Source: Anabaena lutea FACHB-196
GTDB lineage: Bacteria; Cyanobacteriota; Cyanobacteriia; Cyanobacteriales; Nostocaceae
Length of the DNA: 64,000 bases
NCBI RefSeq assembly: GCF_014698305.1
Contig: NZ_JACJST010000001.1
Coordinates: 62,001-126,000 of the forward strand
Direction: 5' to 3'
The notes under the pieces: generated by a model
Told to the model about the DNA's origin: nothing
Seen by the model: the letters and a program-made list of their open reading frames with translations, nothing else
Database searches by the model: none
Program-made: the position numbers and the translations under genes
Shown here: positions 19,069 through 30,173 of the stretch, piece after piece
Numbering within the stretch: the stretch's first letter is position 1
Layout: each line of letters starts with the position of its first letter

Positions 19069-19845
19069 TCAATAAAAACTAGTAAGTACGCACAAAAATA
19101 AAGCTTCAGTCCACTCAACAACTGCACCATAAGTATCTCCTGTATGTCCACCTAACTTATGATTAAACCAAGCTGCTGTTGAACTAGAAATCACAGTTCC
19201 AATCATCATCATCCCCATAGCCAAAGCTAAATTCTGGGGATTAATTAACCAAACCAAACCACTCAAACCCAGCAGCAAAAAAAAGCTTGGTAACACATCC
19301 TGATAAGAACGAATCGCTTGTTTATGAAATGCACCCTTACCTGTAGGTTTTAAATAAGGATAAAAAGCGATCGCAACTTGTTGTCCCCAACGTCCCCACC
19401 CACAAGCCGCAATCAACGCTAAATAGCGGTTTTCTGACAAATCACTCAACGCAGCCGTTTTCAATAGTAAGATAGCGATCGCAGCCATCGCCCCAAACGC
19501 ACCTGTAGCACTATCTACCATCACCTGCAATCTTTTTTCTGGATCTGTCACCGCTAATCCATCCGCTGTATCCATTGCTCCATCTAAATGTAGCCCCCCC
19601 GTAATTGCAATCCAAACACAGACTACTAAGGCACTACGAGTTAATACTGAAATATTTAGATAACTAATTGCTGTATCCAATAAACCTAAAATTCCGCCAA
19701 TCATCAACCCCACAACAGGAGCAAAACAGGCTACCTGCTTGAATTCTAGGTCTTTGATATAGGGCAAAGGAATAGCACTATAAAATATTATACTTGCAAC
19801 CAACTGTAACAGTTGCTGTTTGCACCACTGCAACATTCTCATCAT
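19069..19845 (-). CDS. cobS: Adenosylcobinamide-GDP ribazoletransferase (cobalamin synthase)
   Basis: A 258-residue integral membrane enzyme that joins adenosylcobinamide-GDP with alpha-ribazole(-phosphate) in the last steps of cobalamin synthesis. Several hydrophobic helices are seen. The family motif [15 protein letters not shown] lies around residues 81-95, and the second conserved segment [13 protein letters not shown] is near the C-terminus. The start has three nearby ATGs (MMRML); the first is used. It is not part of the CRISPR module and faces the array end; no other cobalamin genes are in the window. Confidence 0.93.
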   Translation of the reverse strand: MMRMLQWCKQQLLQLVASIIFYSAIPLPYIKDLEFKQVACFAPVVGLMIGGILGLLDTAISYLNISVLTRSALVVCVWIAITGGLHLDGAMDTADGLAVTDPEKRLQVMVDSATGAFGAMAAIAILLLKTAALSDLSENRYLALIAACGWGRWGQQVAIAFYPYLKPTGKGAFHKQAIRSYQDVLPSFFLLLGLSGLVWLINPQNLALAMGMMMIGTVISSSTAAWFNHKLGGHTGDTYGAVVEWTEALFLCVLTSFY

Positions 19846-20110
19846 AATTAATCAAAGGTTAATTAACGGACTCATGAAAAAAAGTCTGTTATGCTGATTT
19901 AATCATTATTCAACCCAAAAAGTACCAATTAATACAAACATCTCGGCGGTAGCAAAAGCCACAAATTGCTCAGGGATGGTTTGCTTTTCGATTCTTTAAT
20001 GGACGATCGCCCTACAAACTTGATATTTTGGAAATGTAGGGAGTCAAAAAGCTACGCGATTGACTTTTTAGCTGTGTTGTCACTCACCATCCCGAAATAG
20101 CTATTTCTCT

Positions 20111-20563
20111 ATGAGTCATCATCTACCCGACACCAGGATACCAGCCCCATGCATTGTCAATACTGGCATTATTGTCAATAAGCTCGATATCCGACGATTA
20201 CTGACTGATTTAGGTCGAGTCCGCTACATTTACACCCAAGACAACAAGCTACTCAGCGAGGGTGAAGGGGATGTGATGGAAGTATTCACCAGTCAGCAAA
20301 GGTCTACTTTGGTTGCTAACAAAGCGCTGTATCTGAATATTTATAGTTTTGACTATCTAGAACTCAAACAATCGCCGCAACAAGAAACCTGCTTTGATTT
20401 AATCCAAGAGAATATCTGCTTGCGTTTGATTCCCCTATCCATACCCTTGCAAGAACGATGCGATCGCCACTTTAACGTCGTTGCCCTAGAAGCCATGATG
20501 GAGCAGGTACTATCAGCCAGATGGGATGCAGAACTTGATGATGACTGTTCCGATTGCTTCTAA
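20111..20563 (+). CDS. Conserved cyanobacterial hypothetical protein
   Basis: A 150-residue soluble protein that I do not recognise as a named family. The central part (IVNKLDIRRLLTDLGRVRYI, then LVANKALYLNIYSFDYLEL) looks like alternating strands and helices. The C-terminus is acidic and ends in DDDCSDCF, with two cysteines. No membrane segments or signal peptide. It lies alone between cobS and tgt. Codon use and composition match neighbours, so it is likely real. Confidence 0.6.
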   Translation: MSHHLPDTRIPAPCIVNTGIIVNKLDIRRLLTDLGRVRYIYTQDNKLLSEGEGDVMEVFTSQQRSTLVANKALYLNIYSFDYLELKQSPQQETCFDLIQENICLRLIPLSIPLQERCDRHFNVVALEAMMEQVLSARWDAELDDDCSDCF

Positions 20564-20599
20564 CTTAGAAATCATATACCCAATAAGGCAGTAGTATAA

Positions 20600-21838
<1,239 letters not shown>

Positions 21839-21839
<1 letters not shown>

Positions 21840-21990
21840 AGGATGTCTGAGAAGTATCAGAATTGATCAAGATCCCCCCTCACCCCCCTTTCCAAGGGGG
21901 GATAAATTACTCAAAGTCCTCCTTTTTAAGGAGGATTTAGGAGGATCTACAAGTGTTAGATACCACACGAAAAAGTTTTCAGATATCCTC
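21839..21990. repeat. 152-bp MITE, copy A, with TTA target duplication
   Basis: Terminal inverted repeat GAGGATGTCTGA/TCAGATATCCTC, flanked by TTA at 21836-21838 and 21991-21993. The reverse complement of copy B (50034-50185) differs at about three positions over the same 152-bp length. Internal C/G-run and AGTCCTCC..GGAGGA hairpins are present. The TTA/TA flanks suggest mobilisation by a TA-targeting (IS630/mariner-like) transposase. Confidence 0.85.
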
Positions 21991-22136
21991 TTAAGGAAGA
22001 TGGGAAGATAGGAAGTTAGGAAATTGGAAAGAATAATTAATTAGCAATCACCAATTCCCAATTGCCAATCACCAAACCATGTTAAGATACATCTCAAATA
22101 TGAAAGCTGTATTGGATTAGGTGGATTTAAACAAAC

Positions 22137-22274
22137 ATGGAAGCAGCACTTTTATTAGCAAAACTGCCTGAAGCTTACCAAATCTTCGACCCCTTGGTGG
22201 ATGTTCTCCCAGTAATTCCTGTATTCTTCTTGTTGCTCGCTTTTGTTTGGCAAGCAGCCGTAGGTTTCAGGTAG
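22137..22274 (+). CDS. psbK: Photosystem II reaction centre protein K
   Basis: A 45-residue single-span thylakoid protein, [20 protein letters not shown] at the start and ending [10 protein letters not shown]. The presequence, KLPEAY(Q)[10 protein letters not shown] segment and C-terminal helix are highly characteristic of PsbK, a small subunit of the photosystem II core. It is too short for typical gene callers. It lies 298 bp downstream of tgt, with a MITE between them. Confidence 0.95.
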
Positions 22275-22391
22275 ACCAATGTATTCTTAATTTTCTGGAC
22301 AGGAAACATACACCTGTCCTATTTTTTTGCCCCATTATCTTAGCGAAAATTGATATTTATTAATATTTTGCAATAAATCACTATAATTAAC

Positions 22392-22490
22392 TAGTACAAC
22401 ACGGCGTAAGTTAAGCAACCATTAAAAATACTGAAAAAGCCTGTTTAATCTACTTTTTTAATTTTTAATTGTTAATTTTTAATTCCGCCC
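22392..22490. repeat. Dispersed repeat (TAGTACAACACGG family), copy 1
   Basis: This copy is similar over about 95 bp to 30021-30129: both contain AACCATTAAAAAT, then GTTTAATCT.CTTTTT and end in ATTTTTAATT runs. The left end TAGTAC is shared; the right end is less clear here. It lies upstream of the ferredoxin gene. Confidence 0.6.
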
Positions 22491-22543
22491 TCTTGATCAA
22501 CACAAAGCCACAAGCCACACTTACACTCAGCGAGGAATCAGCT

Positions 22544-22840
22544 ATGGGAAACATCAAATTTGTCAAAGAAAATAAAGAAATAGTGGCAGCCGATGGTGCT
22601 AATCTCCGGATCAAAGCCATGGAAAATGGCATTGATATCTATAAATTCTTTGCTAAGGTGACGAATTGTAACGGTAATGGACAGTGTGCTACTTGCGTAG
22701 TTGAGGTAGTCGAAGGACTGGAGAACCTCTCACCGCGCACCGATGTAGAAAACCGCAAATTCAAGAAAAAGCCCGATAATTACCGTCTTGCTTGTCAAAC
22801 CCTAGTTAACGGGCCTGTCAGTGTTGTTACCAAGCCTTAA
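22544..22840 (+). CDS. 2Fe-2S ferredoxin
   Basis: A 98-residue ferredoxin-fold protein with the cluster motif C-x5-C-x2-C ([10 protein letters not shown], about 44-53) and a distal Cys in RLACQT near residue 86. It carries electrons, probably in the cytoplasm; the partner is not evident. The ATG at 22544 has GAGGAAT about 9 bases upstream. An in-frame TTG at 22469 would add 25 residues from a low-complexity A/T repeat and is rejected. The neighbours are psbK and psbM. Confidence 0.85.
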   Translation: MGNIKFVKENKEIVAADGANLRIKAMENGIDIYKFFAKVTNCNGNGQCATCVVEVVEGLENLSPRTDVENRKFKKKPDNYRLACQTLVNGPVSVVTKP

Positions 22841-22983
22841 GTAAGCAGTTGATCGGTTCAGAATTCTAGCCAATGACTAATAACCAATAACTACTGACCA
22901 AAACAGAAAATTTGAGCAAACCCTGTCATCGATGATGCTATTCTAAAATTGTTGACTGGAAATCAAAGAGAGGCTATCTTGCC

Positions 22984-23100
22984 ATGCAAGTTAATGAGTT
23001 GGGGTTCGTAGCGAGCATTTTGTTCGTTCTAGTTCCTGCCGTGTTTTTAATAATTCTTTACATCCAAACTGCCAGCCGTGAAGGTGGAAAAGATAGTTAA
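22984..23100 (+). CDS. psbM: Photosystem II reaction centre protein M
   Basis: A 38-residue single-span subunit at the photosystem II dimer interface. It starts [20 protein letters not shown] and continues with an LYIQT segment, matching PsbM closely; the tail SREGGKDS is hydrophilic. AGAGAGG lies about 12 bases upstream of the ATG. An intrinsic terminator follows. Confidence 0.95.
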   Translation: MQVNELGFVASILFVLVPAVFLIILYIQTASREGGKDS

Positions 23101-23116
23101 TACTTGAGTAATAAAA

Positions 23117-23154
23117 GAAAAAACCCTGACACTTTTAGTGCTGGGGTTTTTATT
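23117..23154 (+). terminator. Intrinsic terminator of psbM
   Basis: AAAAACCCTGACAC and GTGCTGGGGTTTTT form a stem with a TTTTA loop and a T-rich tail, 17 bp after the psbM stop. Confidence 0.75.
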
Positions 23155-23351
23155 TATCAACCACCGATATGAATTTCGGATTGTGGATTGGTAATGGGAG
23201 CAAGTATTACCAATTACCTTTTTCCCCATTACCAATCAGAACTTAAGATGAATGGTTAAGACTCTCCTCAGGGATACAGGATCAATCTTCATCATTCTCA
23301 AATCTATCCTGTTCATCCTTTGATCTGAAAATCTTGCCCCCAATTACCTAT

Positions 23352-24203
23352 TTATGCCACCGTCCGCGCTAACAATACAGGACAAGTCGCATTAACTCGA
23401 ACAAAGTCAGACAAAGAAGCACCAATAAGTCTGTCTAGATCCACAAAACTCTTAGCAATAGATGGACGACGATCTGGAGAACCCAGCAATAATAAATCTA
23501 CATTCAGTTCTTCAGCTAAACGGCAAATTTCTTCCCCAGGTTTGCCACTACTGCTTACACAACGAACTGCAACATTTTGTTTTTCAGCTTCTGCAACTGC
23601 AAGTCCCAAAACTGAATTTTTTTCTGGCTTGATATCAGTAATTCCTGACAATTTGCCACCTAAATCTGTATTGACATTAGCCAAAACTAACTGACCACCT
23701 GTAACACCACGCAACAAAAACAGAGCTAACTTCAAGCAGTTGGTAGCTGCTTCAGAATTATCTATAGCCACCATAACGCGCTTAATTCTCTTGACATAAA
23801 TGTCATCCTTAACCAGCAACATGGGACGAGAAGACAATTGAAAAACATACTGACTGACTGAGTTCGATAAAATCGATTGTAGTCGCTTGAGTCCTCGTGA
23901 ACCCATGATAATCAAGTCAGCATCCATTTCTTCAGCTACTTGACAAACTACATCTTTGGGATCACCTTGTCGCAAAATCGAAGAAACCTGACTAGGATCT
24001 AAGTTCAAAGACTGAATCGCATTAGCGAGAATCTTGCCACCTTCTTCCCATTTATCCGTCATTGCCGACGCAGTACTTTGTGGGGGTACAACGTGCAGAA
24101 CGGTAACTTTTGCAGATTGGATCGAAGGCATTTCTTTCAATGTCTTGAGCATTTCTTCTGCGTGTCCCAGTCCAGAGACAGCCAGCAAAATTTTTTCTAT
24201 CAT
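23352..24203 (-). CDS. Tandem universal stress protein
   Basis: 283 residues with two UspA domains, about 1-140 and 142-283. Each starts with the typical strand (KILLAVSG and RVMVAIDNSEAA) and contains a hydrophobic LLLLGS/LIIMGS strand followed by a basic helix. The G-x2-G-x9-G-S nucleotide motif is partly kept in domain 1 (GSRGLKRL). USP proteins bind ATP or act in stress resistance; the trigger here is unknown. It is transcribed toward psbM. Confidence 0.9.
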   Translation of the reverse strand: MIEKILLAVSGLGHAEEMLKTLKEMPSIQSAKVTVLHVVPPQSTASAMTDKWEEGGKILANAIQSLNLDPSQVSSILRQGDPKDVVCQVAEEMDADLIIMGSRGLKRLQSILSNSVSQYVFQLSSRPMLLVKDDIYVKRIKRVMVAIDNSEAATNCLKLALFLLRGVTGGQLVLANVNTDLGGKLSGITDIKPEKNSVLGLAVAEAEKQNVAVRCVSSSGKPGEEICRLAEELNVDLLLLGSPDRRPSIAKSFVDLDRLIGASLSDFVRVNATCPVLLARTVA

Positions 24204-25001
24204 CTTCCGTAATTGTTCTTAAGGTTTCTTGGGGTTTCGCTGCTAGTACTGAGCATCAGAACGGATGTTCTCAACTTTGCTCTACAACCTAGTCAGTAAA
24301 TAGGCACAAATTAACTTTCGCTATGAGTCATTAGTTATGAGTCCTTAGTTAGTACTACTAAAACTAACCAATGAGCCAAAAACTAATGAATCTTTAAGTT
24401 TATTTGCACTTAGTTACTTAAAATTGCAACTAGGCTTTTGTTAGATTAAGCATACTCTCAATCTAGCCTAATAAACTTTACGAAATATGATGTTAGTCAT
24501 TATTTTTAATTTATGTTCATCTTTTTTAATTAGAACTTCGTTAAGTAATGCTAAGAAAAATTAAGGATAGATCATATCAGTTATCCAATCCAATACAAGA
24601 TTTTTAATGGAATGTCTACAATCACCAATGAACTTAGTTTGAGGTTAACTCAGAAATTTCATTAACTAATGGTACAATTGATACAGATTTAAAACCGAGA
24701 TATCACCCACTAAATTGAAACCGTGCTAAAGTATCTGCAAGACTTTGAAGATAAAGAAATACTAAGATATCCGGTGAGCCTAGTTACTTTAAATATTGTT
24801 TATAATCACTTTTTTAGAGGTTTAGCATTGCACTTTACCCCTACTCCTAAATCACATTTATCTCGTTCCCAGTCTCCAGACTGGGAATGCTATCACAGAG
24901 GCTCTGACTCTACTGTTAGGAGGAACTTTGTTTGTGTAGCTGCGACTTCCCGTCGCCAAGGCTTAATTTCACTTATTCCTAAATAACATTATTAATAGAA
25001 C
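24204..25001. other. 800-bp A/T-rich intergenic region
   Basis: I see no convincing gene in it. It contains the left half of a TCTCGTTCCCA-family repeat at 24861-24912 and otherwise low-complexity A/T-rich sequence with TTAGTTA-like short repeats near 24330-24420. An 87-residue open frame at 24723-24986 runs through the repeat and has no protein-like pattern. Confidence 0.5.
24861..24912. repeat. Partial TCTCGTTCCCA-family repeat
   Basis: Left half of the element seen at 9068-9180: TCTCGTTCCCAGTCT, GACTGGGAATGC and AGAGGCTCTGACTCT are shared. Confidence 0.6.
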
Positions 25002-25571
25002 ATGAACAAAACAGCAAATCAATGTCTTTGTTGCCATCCCTTGGCTAATCGTCGCCATTTTCTCAAATCTCTCCTTCCCGGAGCAGTAGCATTTAGTATC
25101 TTACAATCAGCAGCACCTGTTAGAGCCGCAACTCGTCAAACAAAAGCTTTAGTTCTTAGTTGTATTGACTTTCGGTTTATGACAGCAGAACGCTATTTTT
25201 TAAGCAAGAAAAATTTATGGGGTGAGTATGATTGGACAGCTTTAGCAGGTGCTTCCTTAGCCATAACAGGTTTTCCCCACCCATCTGATGCTGAAGCATT
25301 TTGGGATCAGCTAGATATATCCTATCGACTACATCATATTCAGAAAGTGATTGTAATTGATCATCAAGATTGCGGAGCTTATGCAATGATGATTGACTCT
25401 AATTTAAGCAAAGATCCAGAGCGAGAGTTACAAGTACATACAGATTATTTAAATCGAGCTTATTGGTTAATTCGCAATCGCTATCCTGATATTGATGTTG
25501 AACTTTATTTAGCGACTCTCAATAAAGCTGAATTCCAACCTATTTTACCAACAGTTGAAAATCAGATATAG
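25002..25571 (+). CDS. Tat-exported carbonic-anhydrase-like protein
   Basis: A 189-residue protein. A twin-arginine signal is seen at the N-terminus (RR at 17-18 in NRRHFLKSLLPGAVAF), with cleavage likely near APVRAA. The mature part shows beta-carbonic-anhydrase-like ligands: C54, D56 and R58 (SCIDFRF), then H121 and C124 (DHQDCGAY). It would act in the periplasm or thylakoid lumen. It is shorter than most beta-CAs and the rest of the fold diverges, so CO2 hydration is likely but unproven. Cysteines in the pre-signal region (CLCC) are unusual. Confidence 0.7.
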   Translation: MNKTANQCLCCHPLANRRHFLKSLLPGAVAFSILQSAAPVRAATRQTKALVLSCIDFRFMTAERYFLSKKNLWGEYDWTALAGASLAITGFPHPSDAEAFWDQLDISYRLHHIQKVIVIDHQDCGAYAMMIDSNLSKDPERELQVHTDYLNRAYWLIRNRYPDIDVELYLATLNKAEFQPILPTVENQI

Positions 25572-25636
25572 GAATAATATTTGATTTTTGAAATACACGT
25601 AGTGCTTACGCCAACGCGCAGAGTACCGGAGGCATT

Positions 25637-25695
25637 ATTACGAATTACGAATTACGAATTACGAATTACGAATTACGAATTACGAATTACGAATT
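25637..25695. repeat. ATTACGA heptamer tandem repeat
   Basis: About eight tandem copies of ATTACGA. The same unit recurs at 39930-39977 and, inverted or in short form, at 46026-46090, 48653-48670 and 59478-59490. A short GTTGGGTT hairpin follows at 25698-25731. Confidence 0.85.
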
Positions 25696-25744
25696 GTGTA
25701 ACCCAACAAAAACTTCGTCAATGTTGGGTTTCCTTAGGTCAACT

Positions 25745-27850
25745 TTAAACCACAGCCAATAAACCATTATGCTTTAGCAGCGCAGTGGTACTAGGTTCCC
25801 GACCCCGGAAGGATTGAAAAACTTCCATTGGATGCTTACTACCGCCCAGTGCTAACACTGTATCCCGGTAGCGTCTACCAGTAATGTGTATTGCTTCTTC
25901 GTCTTCCAGTCCAGCTTCTTCAAAAGCAGCAAAAGCATCAGCGCTGAGAACTTCTGCCCACTTATAGCTGTAGTAACCGGCTGCATAACCACCTTCAAAA
26001 ATGTGACCAAATGCACATAAAAAGGCATCTTCAGGTAATGGTTGTAAAATGGTAGTCGTTTTAGCAATGCGTTGACGTACATCTACCGGAGTTTCTTTAC
26101 TACCAGGACGATAGCGGTAGTGTAGCTCTAAATCAACGCTACTGAGGTGAATTTGTCGCAACATTGCCGAACCACTCATGTAATTACGGGCTGCTAACAG
26201 CTTTTGGTAATAATGCTCTGGTAGTGGTTCACCTGTTTCGTAGTGTTTAGCCATACCAAACAAGGTGGGGCGGTCATAACACCAGTTTTCCATAAACTGA
26301 CTAGGTAACTCCACGGCATCCCACTCCACATTATTAATGCCTGCGGCTCCCGTATAATCAACCTTGGTCAGCATATGATGTAAGCCATGTCCAAACTCGT
26401 GGAACAATGTTTCCACTTCATCAAAAGTCATTAAACTGGGCTTGTCATCGATTGGGGGAGTTTGGTTACAAATCAAATAAGCTACAGGTAAGCGGATGCT
26501 AGTTACACCATTTTCTTTGATTTTGCGGCGATGAATACAAGCATCCATCCAAGCACCACCTCGCTTTTCAGCGGGACGGCTATAGGGGTCTAGATAAAAG
26601 TAAGCAATGGGAGAGCCATTTTTATCAGCAATTTGGAAATAACGTACATCCTCATGCCAAACTGGAGCTTGACCATCAGCGGGAGTAACAGTCACACCAA
26701 ACAACCGCTTCACTAGTCCAAATAACCCATCTAAAACTTGGGGAAGAGGGAAGTAAGGACGCAATTCTTCCTCAGTAAAAGCAAATTTTGCTTCTCTTTG
26801 ACGTTCTGCCCAAAAGCTGATATCCCAATGTTGTAAATTCTCGGCTTCTGCTGCTCCTTTGGATTTGGCAAAGGCTTTGAGTTCTTCTAAGTCTTTGACA
26901 GCCGCATGATAACTGGCTTGGCGTAGTTCTTCTAACAGCTTTTCTACTGCTGGGACATTCTTGGCCATCTTACTAGCTAAACTGAGTTCGGCAAAATTTT
27001 CAAAGCCTATTAACTCTGCCAGTTCTTGCCGCAACTCTAAAATACTTTCAATTAAAGGGTTGTTATTCAACTCCCCAAAAGAAGCACGAGTAATATAAGC
27101 TTTATAAACCTTTTCACGCAAATCTCGACGCGTGCTGTGTTGCATGAAGGGGAAATAGCTAGGAAAATCCAAACTAATGTGCCAGGGTCCATTTTCTGGA
27201 GTAGCGTTTTCTTCTCCTGCCGCACGAGCAGCTTGGGCAGCCAGACTAAGTAAGCTACTAGGTAAACCCTCTATTTCGGCTTTGGTTGTGAGAATTAAGC
27301 TAAAAGCTGTAGTAGCATCCAGAAGATGATTAGAAAACTTTGTAGACAAATCTGCTAACTGCATCTGAATAGCATTGAAACGTTCTCGTGCTGCTCCTTC
27401 TAAGCCCACACCAGACAATTTTGCATCCCGAATAGCTGCTTCAACAATCCGCTGCTGGGCTGATTCTAAGGTTTCCCAGGTATCACTAGCGCGTAGGGCT
27501 TTAAAAGCCTTGTAAATAGGTTTGCTTTGACCAAGGGTGTTAATAAACTGCACTACTTGCGGCTGAACCTTTTCATAGGCTATACGTAGTTCTGGGCTAT
27601 TTTTAACACCCATCAAATGGTTCAGTATCCCCCAACTCCAGTGCAGCCTTTCTGTCAACTTTTCTAGAGGTTCTACTAAACCGCTCCAGGTAGGTTTGAC
27701 ATTAGCTTCTAAGATAGCTAATTGCTGCTCCAGGTCTGCTAACAGATGCCTGAAGGCTGGTTCTACTTGCTCCGGTGTAATCTCTGCAAACAGAGGTAAA
27801 CCACAGCCTTGAATTAGGGAACTTTGAGAAATAGTAGCAGTTGCACTCAT
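25745..27850 (-). CDS. M3-family metallopeptidase (oligopeptidase A-like)
   Basis: A 701-residue cytosolic zinc oligopeptidase of the PrlC/Dcp family that degrades short peptides, including cleaved signal peptides. The HEFGH zinc motif is at about residue 483, with the downstream glutamate about 25 residues later (NNVEWDAVELPSQFMENW). Length is normal and no signal peptide is seen. The stop lies next to an STRR and a GTTGGGTT hairpin. Single gene, divergent from the dienelactone hydrolase gene. Confidence 0.93.
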   Translation of the reverse strand: MSATATISQSSLIQGCGLPLFAEITPEQVEPAFRHLLADLEQQLAILEANVKPTWSGLVEPLEKLTERLHWSWGILNHLMGVKNSPELRIAYEKVQPQVVQFINTLGQSKPIYKAFKALRASDTWETLESAQQRIVEAAIRDAKLSGVGLEGAARERFNAIQMQLADLSTKFSNHLLDATTAFSLILTTKAEIEGLPSSLLSLAAQAARAAGEENATPENGPWHISLDFPSYFPFMQHSTRRDLREKVYKAYITRASFGELNNNPLIESILELRQELAELIGFENFAELSLASKMAKNVPAVEKLLEELRQASYHAAVKDLEELKAFAKSKGAAEAENLQHWDISFWAERQREAKFAFTEEELRPYFPLPQVLDGLFGLVKRLFGVTVTPADGQAPVWHEDVRYFQIADKNGSPIAYFYLDPYSRPAEKRGGAWMDACIHRRKIKENGVTSIRLPVAYLICNQTPPIDDKPSLMTFDEVETLFHEFGHGLHHMLTKVDYTGAAGINNVEWDAVELPSQFMENWCYDRPTLFGMAKHYETGEPLPEHYYQKLLAARNYMSGSAMLRQIHLSSVDLELHYRYRPGSKETPVDVRQRIAKTTTILQPLPEDAFLCAFGHIFEGGYAAGYYSYKWAEVLSADAFAAFEEAGLEDEEAIHITGRRYRDTVLALGGSKHPMEVFQSFRGREPSTTALLKHNGLLAVV

Positions 27851-28083
27851 GGTTTTGTGTTAGTAGCCGATAAATAGACGGAACAATGATTTTTATTTAT
27901 ATAACTAATAATGTACCGTCACTACACAATTTGGCCTTGCTGGAATGGCAGTCTTATGAATTCATGAAAATCTACCAGCAAGCTGAAGCATAATTTTTGC
28001 ATTAAGAGTGAGACATTGTTGCTGTTTTTGTCAGTTTTGTAGGGATAATCAACCATGATGAGTATTTTAGTATTTACAGGGTC

Positions 28084-28869
28084 ATGAAAATTTTGCTTTC
28101 TGTTTTTTTTACACCTGTGGTTATGTTGTTGACTGCTGGTGATGTACTGGCAGTAATTATAACTAAGAATATCCAATATAAACAAGGTAATACCATTTTA
28201 GAAGGTTATTTAGCTTATGATGACGCTATCAAGGTTAAGCGTCCTGGGGTTTTAGTAGTTCATGATTGGACTGGCTTACAGTCTTTTACCAAAAAACGGA
28301 CTGAGCAATTAGCCAAGCTGGGATATGTTGCTTTTGCAGCTGATATCTATGGCAAGGGTGTAAGACCAAAAAATCAACAGGAGTCGGGAACCCAAGCGAC
28401 AATTTATCGCCAGGATAGAAAATTATTGCGTCAAAGAGCAACAGCAGGGTTACAAGTTTTACAAAACTATCCGTTAACTGACCCTAAACGCATCGCTGCT
28501 ATTGGATACTGCTTCGGTGGTGGTACAGTATTAGAATTAGCCCGCAGTGGTGCAAATATTCAGGGTGTAGTCAGTTTTCATGGCAACCTGGATACCCCTA
28601 ACCCCAGTGATGCCAAAAATATTAAATCTAAGGTATTAGTTTTACATGGTGCTGATGATCCCTTTGTGCCTGAAGAGCAACTCAAAGGCTTTGAAAACGA
28701 AATGCGTCAGGCAAATGTGGACTGGCAATTAATCTCTTACGGTGGTGCAGTTCATTCTTTCACCAACCCAGAAGCCAAAAATGATCCCAAAGGCGCACTT
28801 TATAATCCAATTGCAGAACAACGTTCTTGGCAGGCTATGCGGCAGTTTTTTGCGGAAATCTTTCGCTAA
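28084..28869 (+). CDS. Exported dienelactone hydrolase family protein
   Basis: A 261-residue alpha/beta hydrolase with an N-terminal hydrophobic signal (about 1-23). The DLH catalytic triad is visible: C143 in GYCFGGG, an aspartate at 191-192 (HGADDPF) and H224 (GAVHSF). Members hydrolyse esters or lactones; the natural substrate in cyanobacteria is unknown. Divergent from the M3 peptidase across a 233-bp region. Confidence 0.85.
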   Translation: MKILLSVFFTPVVMLLTAGDVLAVIITKNIQYKQGNTILEGYLAYDDAIKVKRPGVLVVHDWTGLQSFTKKRTEQLAKLGYVAFAADIYGKGVRPKNQQESGTQATIYRQDRKLLRQRATAGLQVLQNYPLTDPKRIAAIGYCFGGGTVLELARSGANIQGVVSFHGNLDTPNPSDAKNIKSKVLVLHGADDPFVPEEQLKGFENEMRQANVDWQLISYGGAVHSFTNPEAKNDPKGALYNPIAEQRSWQAMRQFFAEIFR

Positions 28870-29317
28870 AAATCTTTAAAACCCCAAATATCGACGTTGC
28901 TGAATTGAGGTATGAATTCGGTTGTAGAGACGTTTCCTGAAAAGTCTCTACAAGGATTTTGGTATGAGATAAAATCATATTCATACATGGAATCAGCAAC
29001 GCCAAAATATCTAAATATCCCATAAACCCGGTTTCCACAAGCGGCCTGGTTCGTTCCGTTATTGCAACTGGTAATCAGTAATATCAATTCACGTAGATTA
29101 AAACTACTGAATAATCTCCGCGTCACCACGTCTGTGTGTCTGTGCTTCTTGGTAGTGGTAGGAAATTTTGGATAAACCGGTCTAGTATTCAAGATTTGCA
29201 GTTTACCTATATAATAATTCTTGTGGAAGTATAAAAACCACAATATTTTAATCAATCTTACAAACTAAACATAACAGAAAAAAAGCTTAGTAAAAACTCA
29301 TACAAGGATAAAAAATA
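28870..29317. other. Intergenic region with dispersed repeat
   Basis: No convincing gene. It contains one copy (about 29080-29145) of a repeat also present at 35862-35920 and inverted at 44393-44452. The 129-residue minus-strand frame over this region encodes repeat sequence only. Confidence 0.5.
29080..29145. repeat. Dispersed repeat (ATATCAATTCAC family), copy 1
   Basis: Shares ATATCAATTCAC, then AATCTCCGCGTCA..GTCTGT with the copies at 35862-35920 and 44393-44452. Confidence 0.6.
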
Positions 29318-29761
29318 ATGCAGAAAAATTTATCAGATTGTGAAAAAGTATTACTTAAAAACTTTGAAGTTCGTCAGTATCTGGTAAAAATGTCGGAAAT
29401 TGTCAAAAAATACTTCCCAGACAATAATACCGAGGCGGAAATATGGTGTAGTAAAATGTTTGAAGGTTTTAAAATTGTAATCCCTCAAGCGGATGGATTG
29501 ATTGACGCAGTGCTGAATGTATGCTTTTGGCAACAATCCTCGGAAGATGGTAGTTTTAGCTTTACTGCCCCTTACAAGTTGGATCATATAGAGTTTCATT
29601 CCATATGGGACAAAGTATCTCAAGTAGATGCCTATTACAACTATTGTGGGAATTGGGTTTATAGCGGATGGGTTACAGAGGATAAAATAGCTCCTGATCA
29701 AGTAACTTCTCTTTGCGTAGAACTTTTTACTTTATTCAAAGACTTAACAATTACTTTATAG
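29318..29761 (+). CDS. Hypothetical protein
   Basis: A 147-residue soluble protein with no recognised family. It is rich in aromatic residues (for example VDAYYNYCGNWVYSGW at about 105-120) and has a helical N-terminus. No signal or membrane segment. AAGGATAAAA lies upstream of the ATG. It stands alone between two repeat-containing regions. Possibly a stand-alone accessory gene; function unknown. Confidence 0.5.
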   Translation: MQKNLSDCEKVLLKNFEVRQYLVKMSEIVKKYFPDNNTEAEIWCSKMFEGFKIVIPQADGLIDAVLNVCFWQQSSEDGSFSFTAPYKLDHIEFHSIWDKVSQVDAYYNYCGNWVYSGWVTEDKIAPDQVTSLCVELFTLFKDLTITL

Positions 29762-30173
29762 CGTTTCCTCATAGAGTAAAGTAAAAATTAATCTGCGTAC
29801 TCGTCAAGAAGCCACCCTACAGGTGTCTATATCTGCGGTAAAATCTTTCTGGCTGTGCTTCACGAATGTGGGAACGGCTATATAGGTGAGAAAATTGAAA
29901 GTGAGAACATCGGAAAGTTGTAGCAGATAAATCTTTCAGCCGATTGACAACAAGATAAAATCATTCCTGTGTTGAAGAATATATCCAGGTAGTGAAAAAT
30001 AATTTTTTACTACAATTCATTAGTACAGATGGGAGTAAGTCAACCAACCATTAAAAATTATGGAAAGCTTGTTTAATCTGCTTTTTGGAATTTTCAATTT
30101 TCAATTTTTAATTCCCAGAAAGCGGTACTAGTAGTTATTTTACAGACGACAACTGAGAAATTGTAATTGGCTT
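29762..30173. other. Intergenic region with MITE-like repeat
   Basis: No gene seen. It contains the repeat at 30021-30129; the rest is A/T-rich. Confidence 0.5.
30021..30129. repeat. Dispersed repeat (TAGTAC family), copy 2
   Basis: The element is bounded by TAGTAC at 30021 and GTACTA at 30124-30129. Its interior is similar to 22392-22490. It is likely a non-autonomous MITE-like element. Confidence 0.6.

Noticed and set aside
24723-24986. 87-residue frame upstream of the carbonic-anhydrase-like gene
   Set aside because: It runs through a TCTCGTTCCCA-family repeat and starts at a weak codon.
28866-29255. 129-residue minus-strand frame
   Set aside because: It spans a dispersed repeat copy and has no domain-like pattern.
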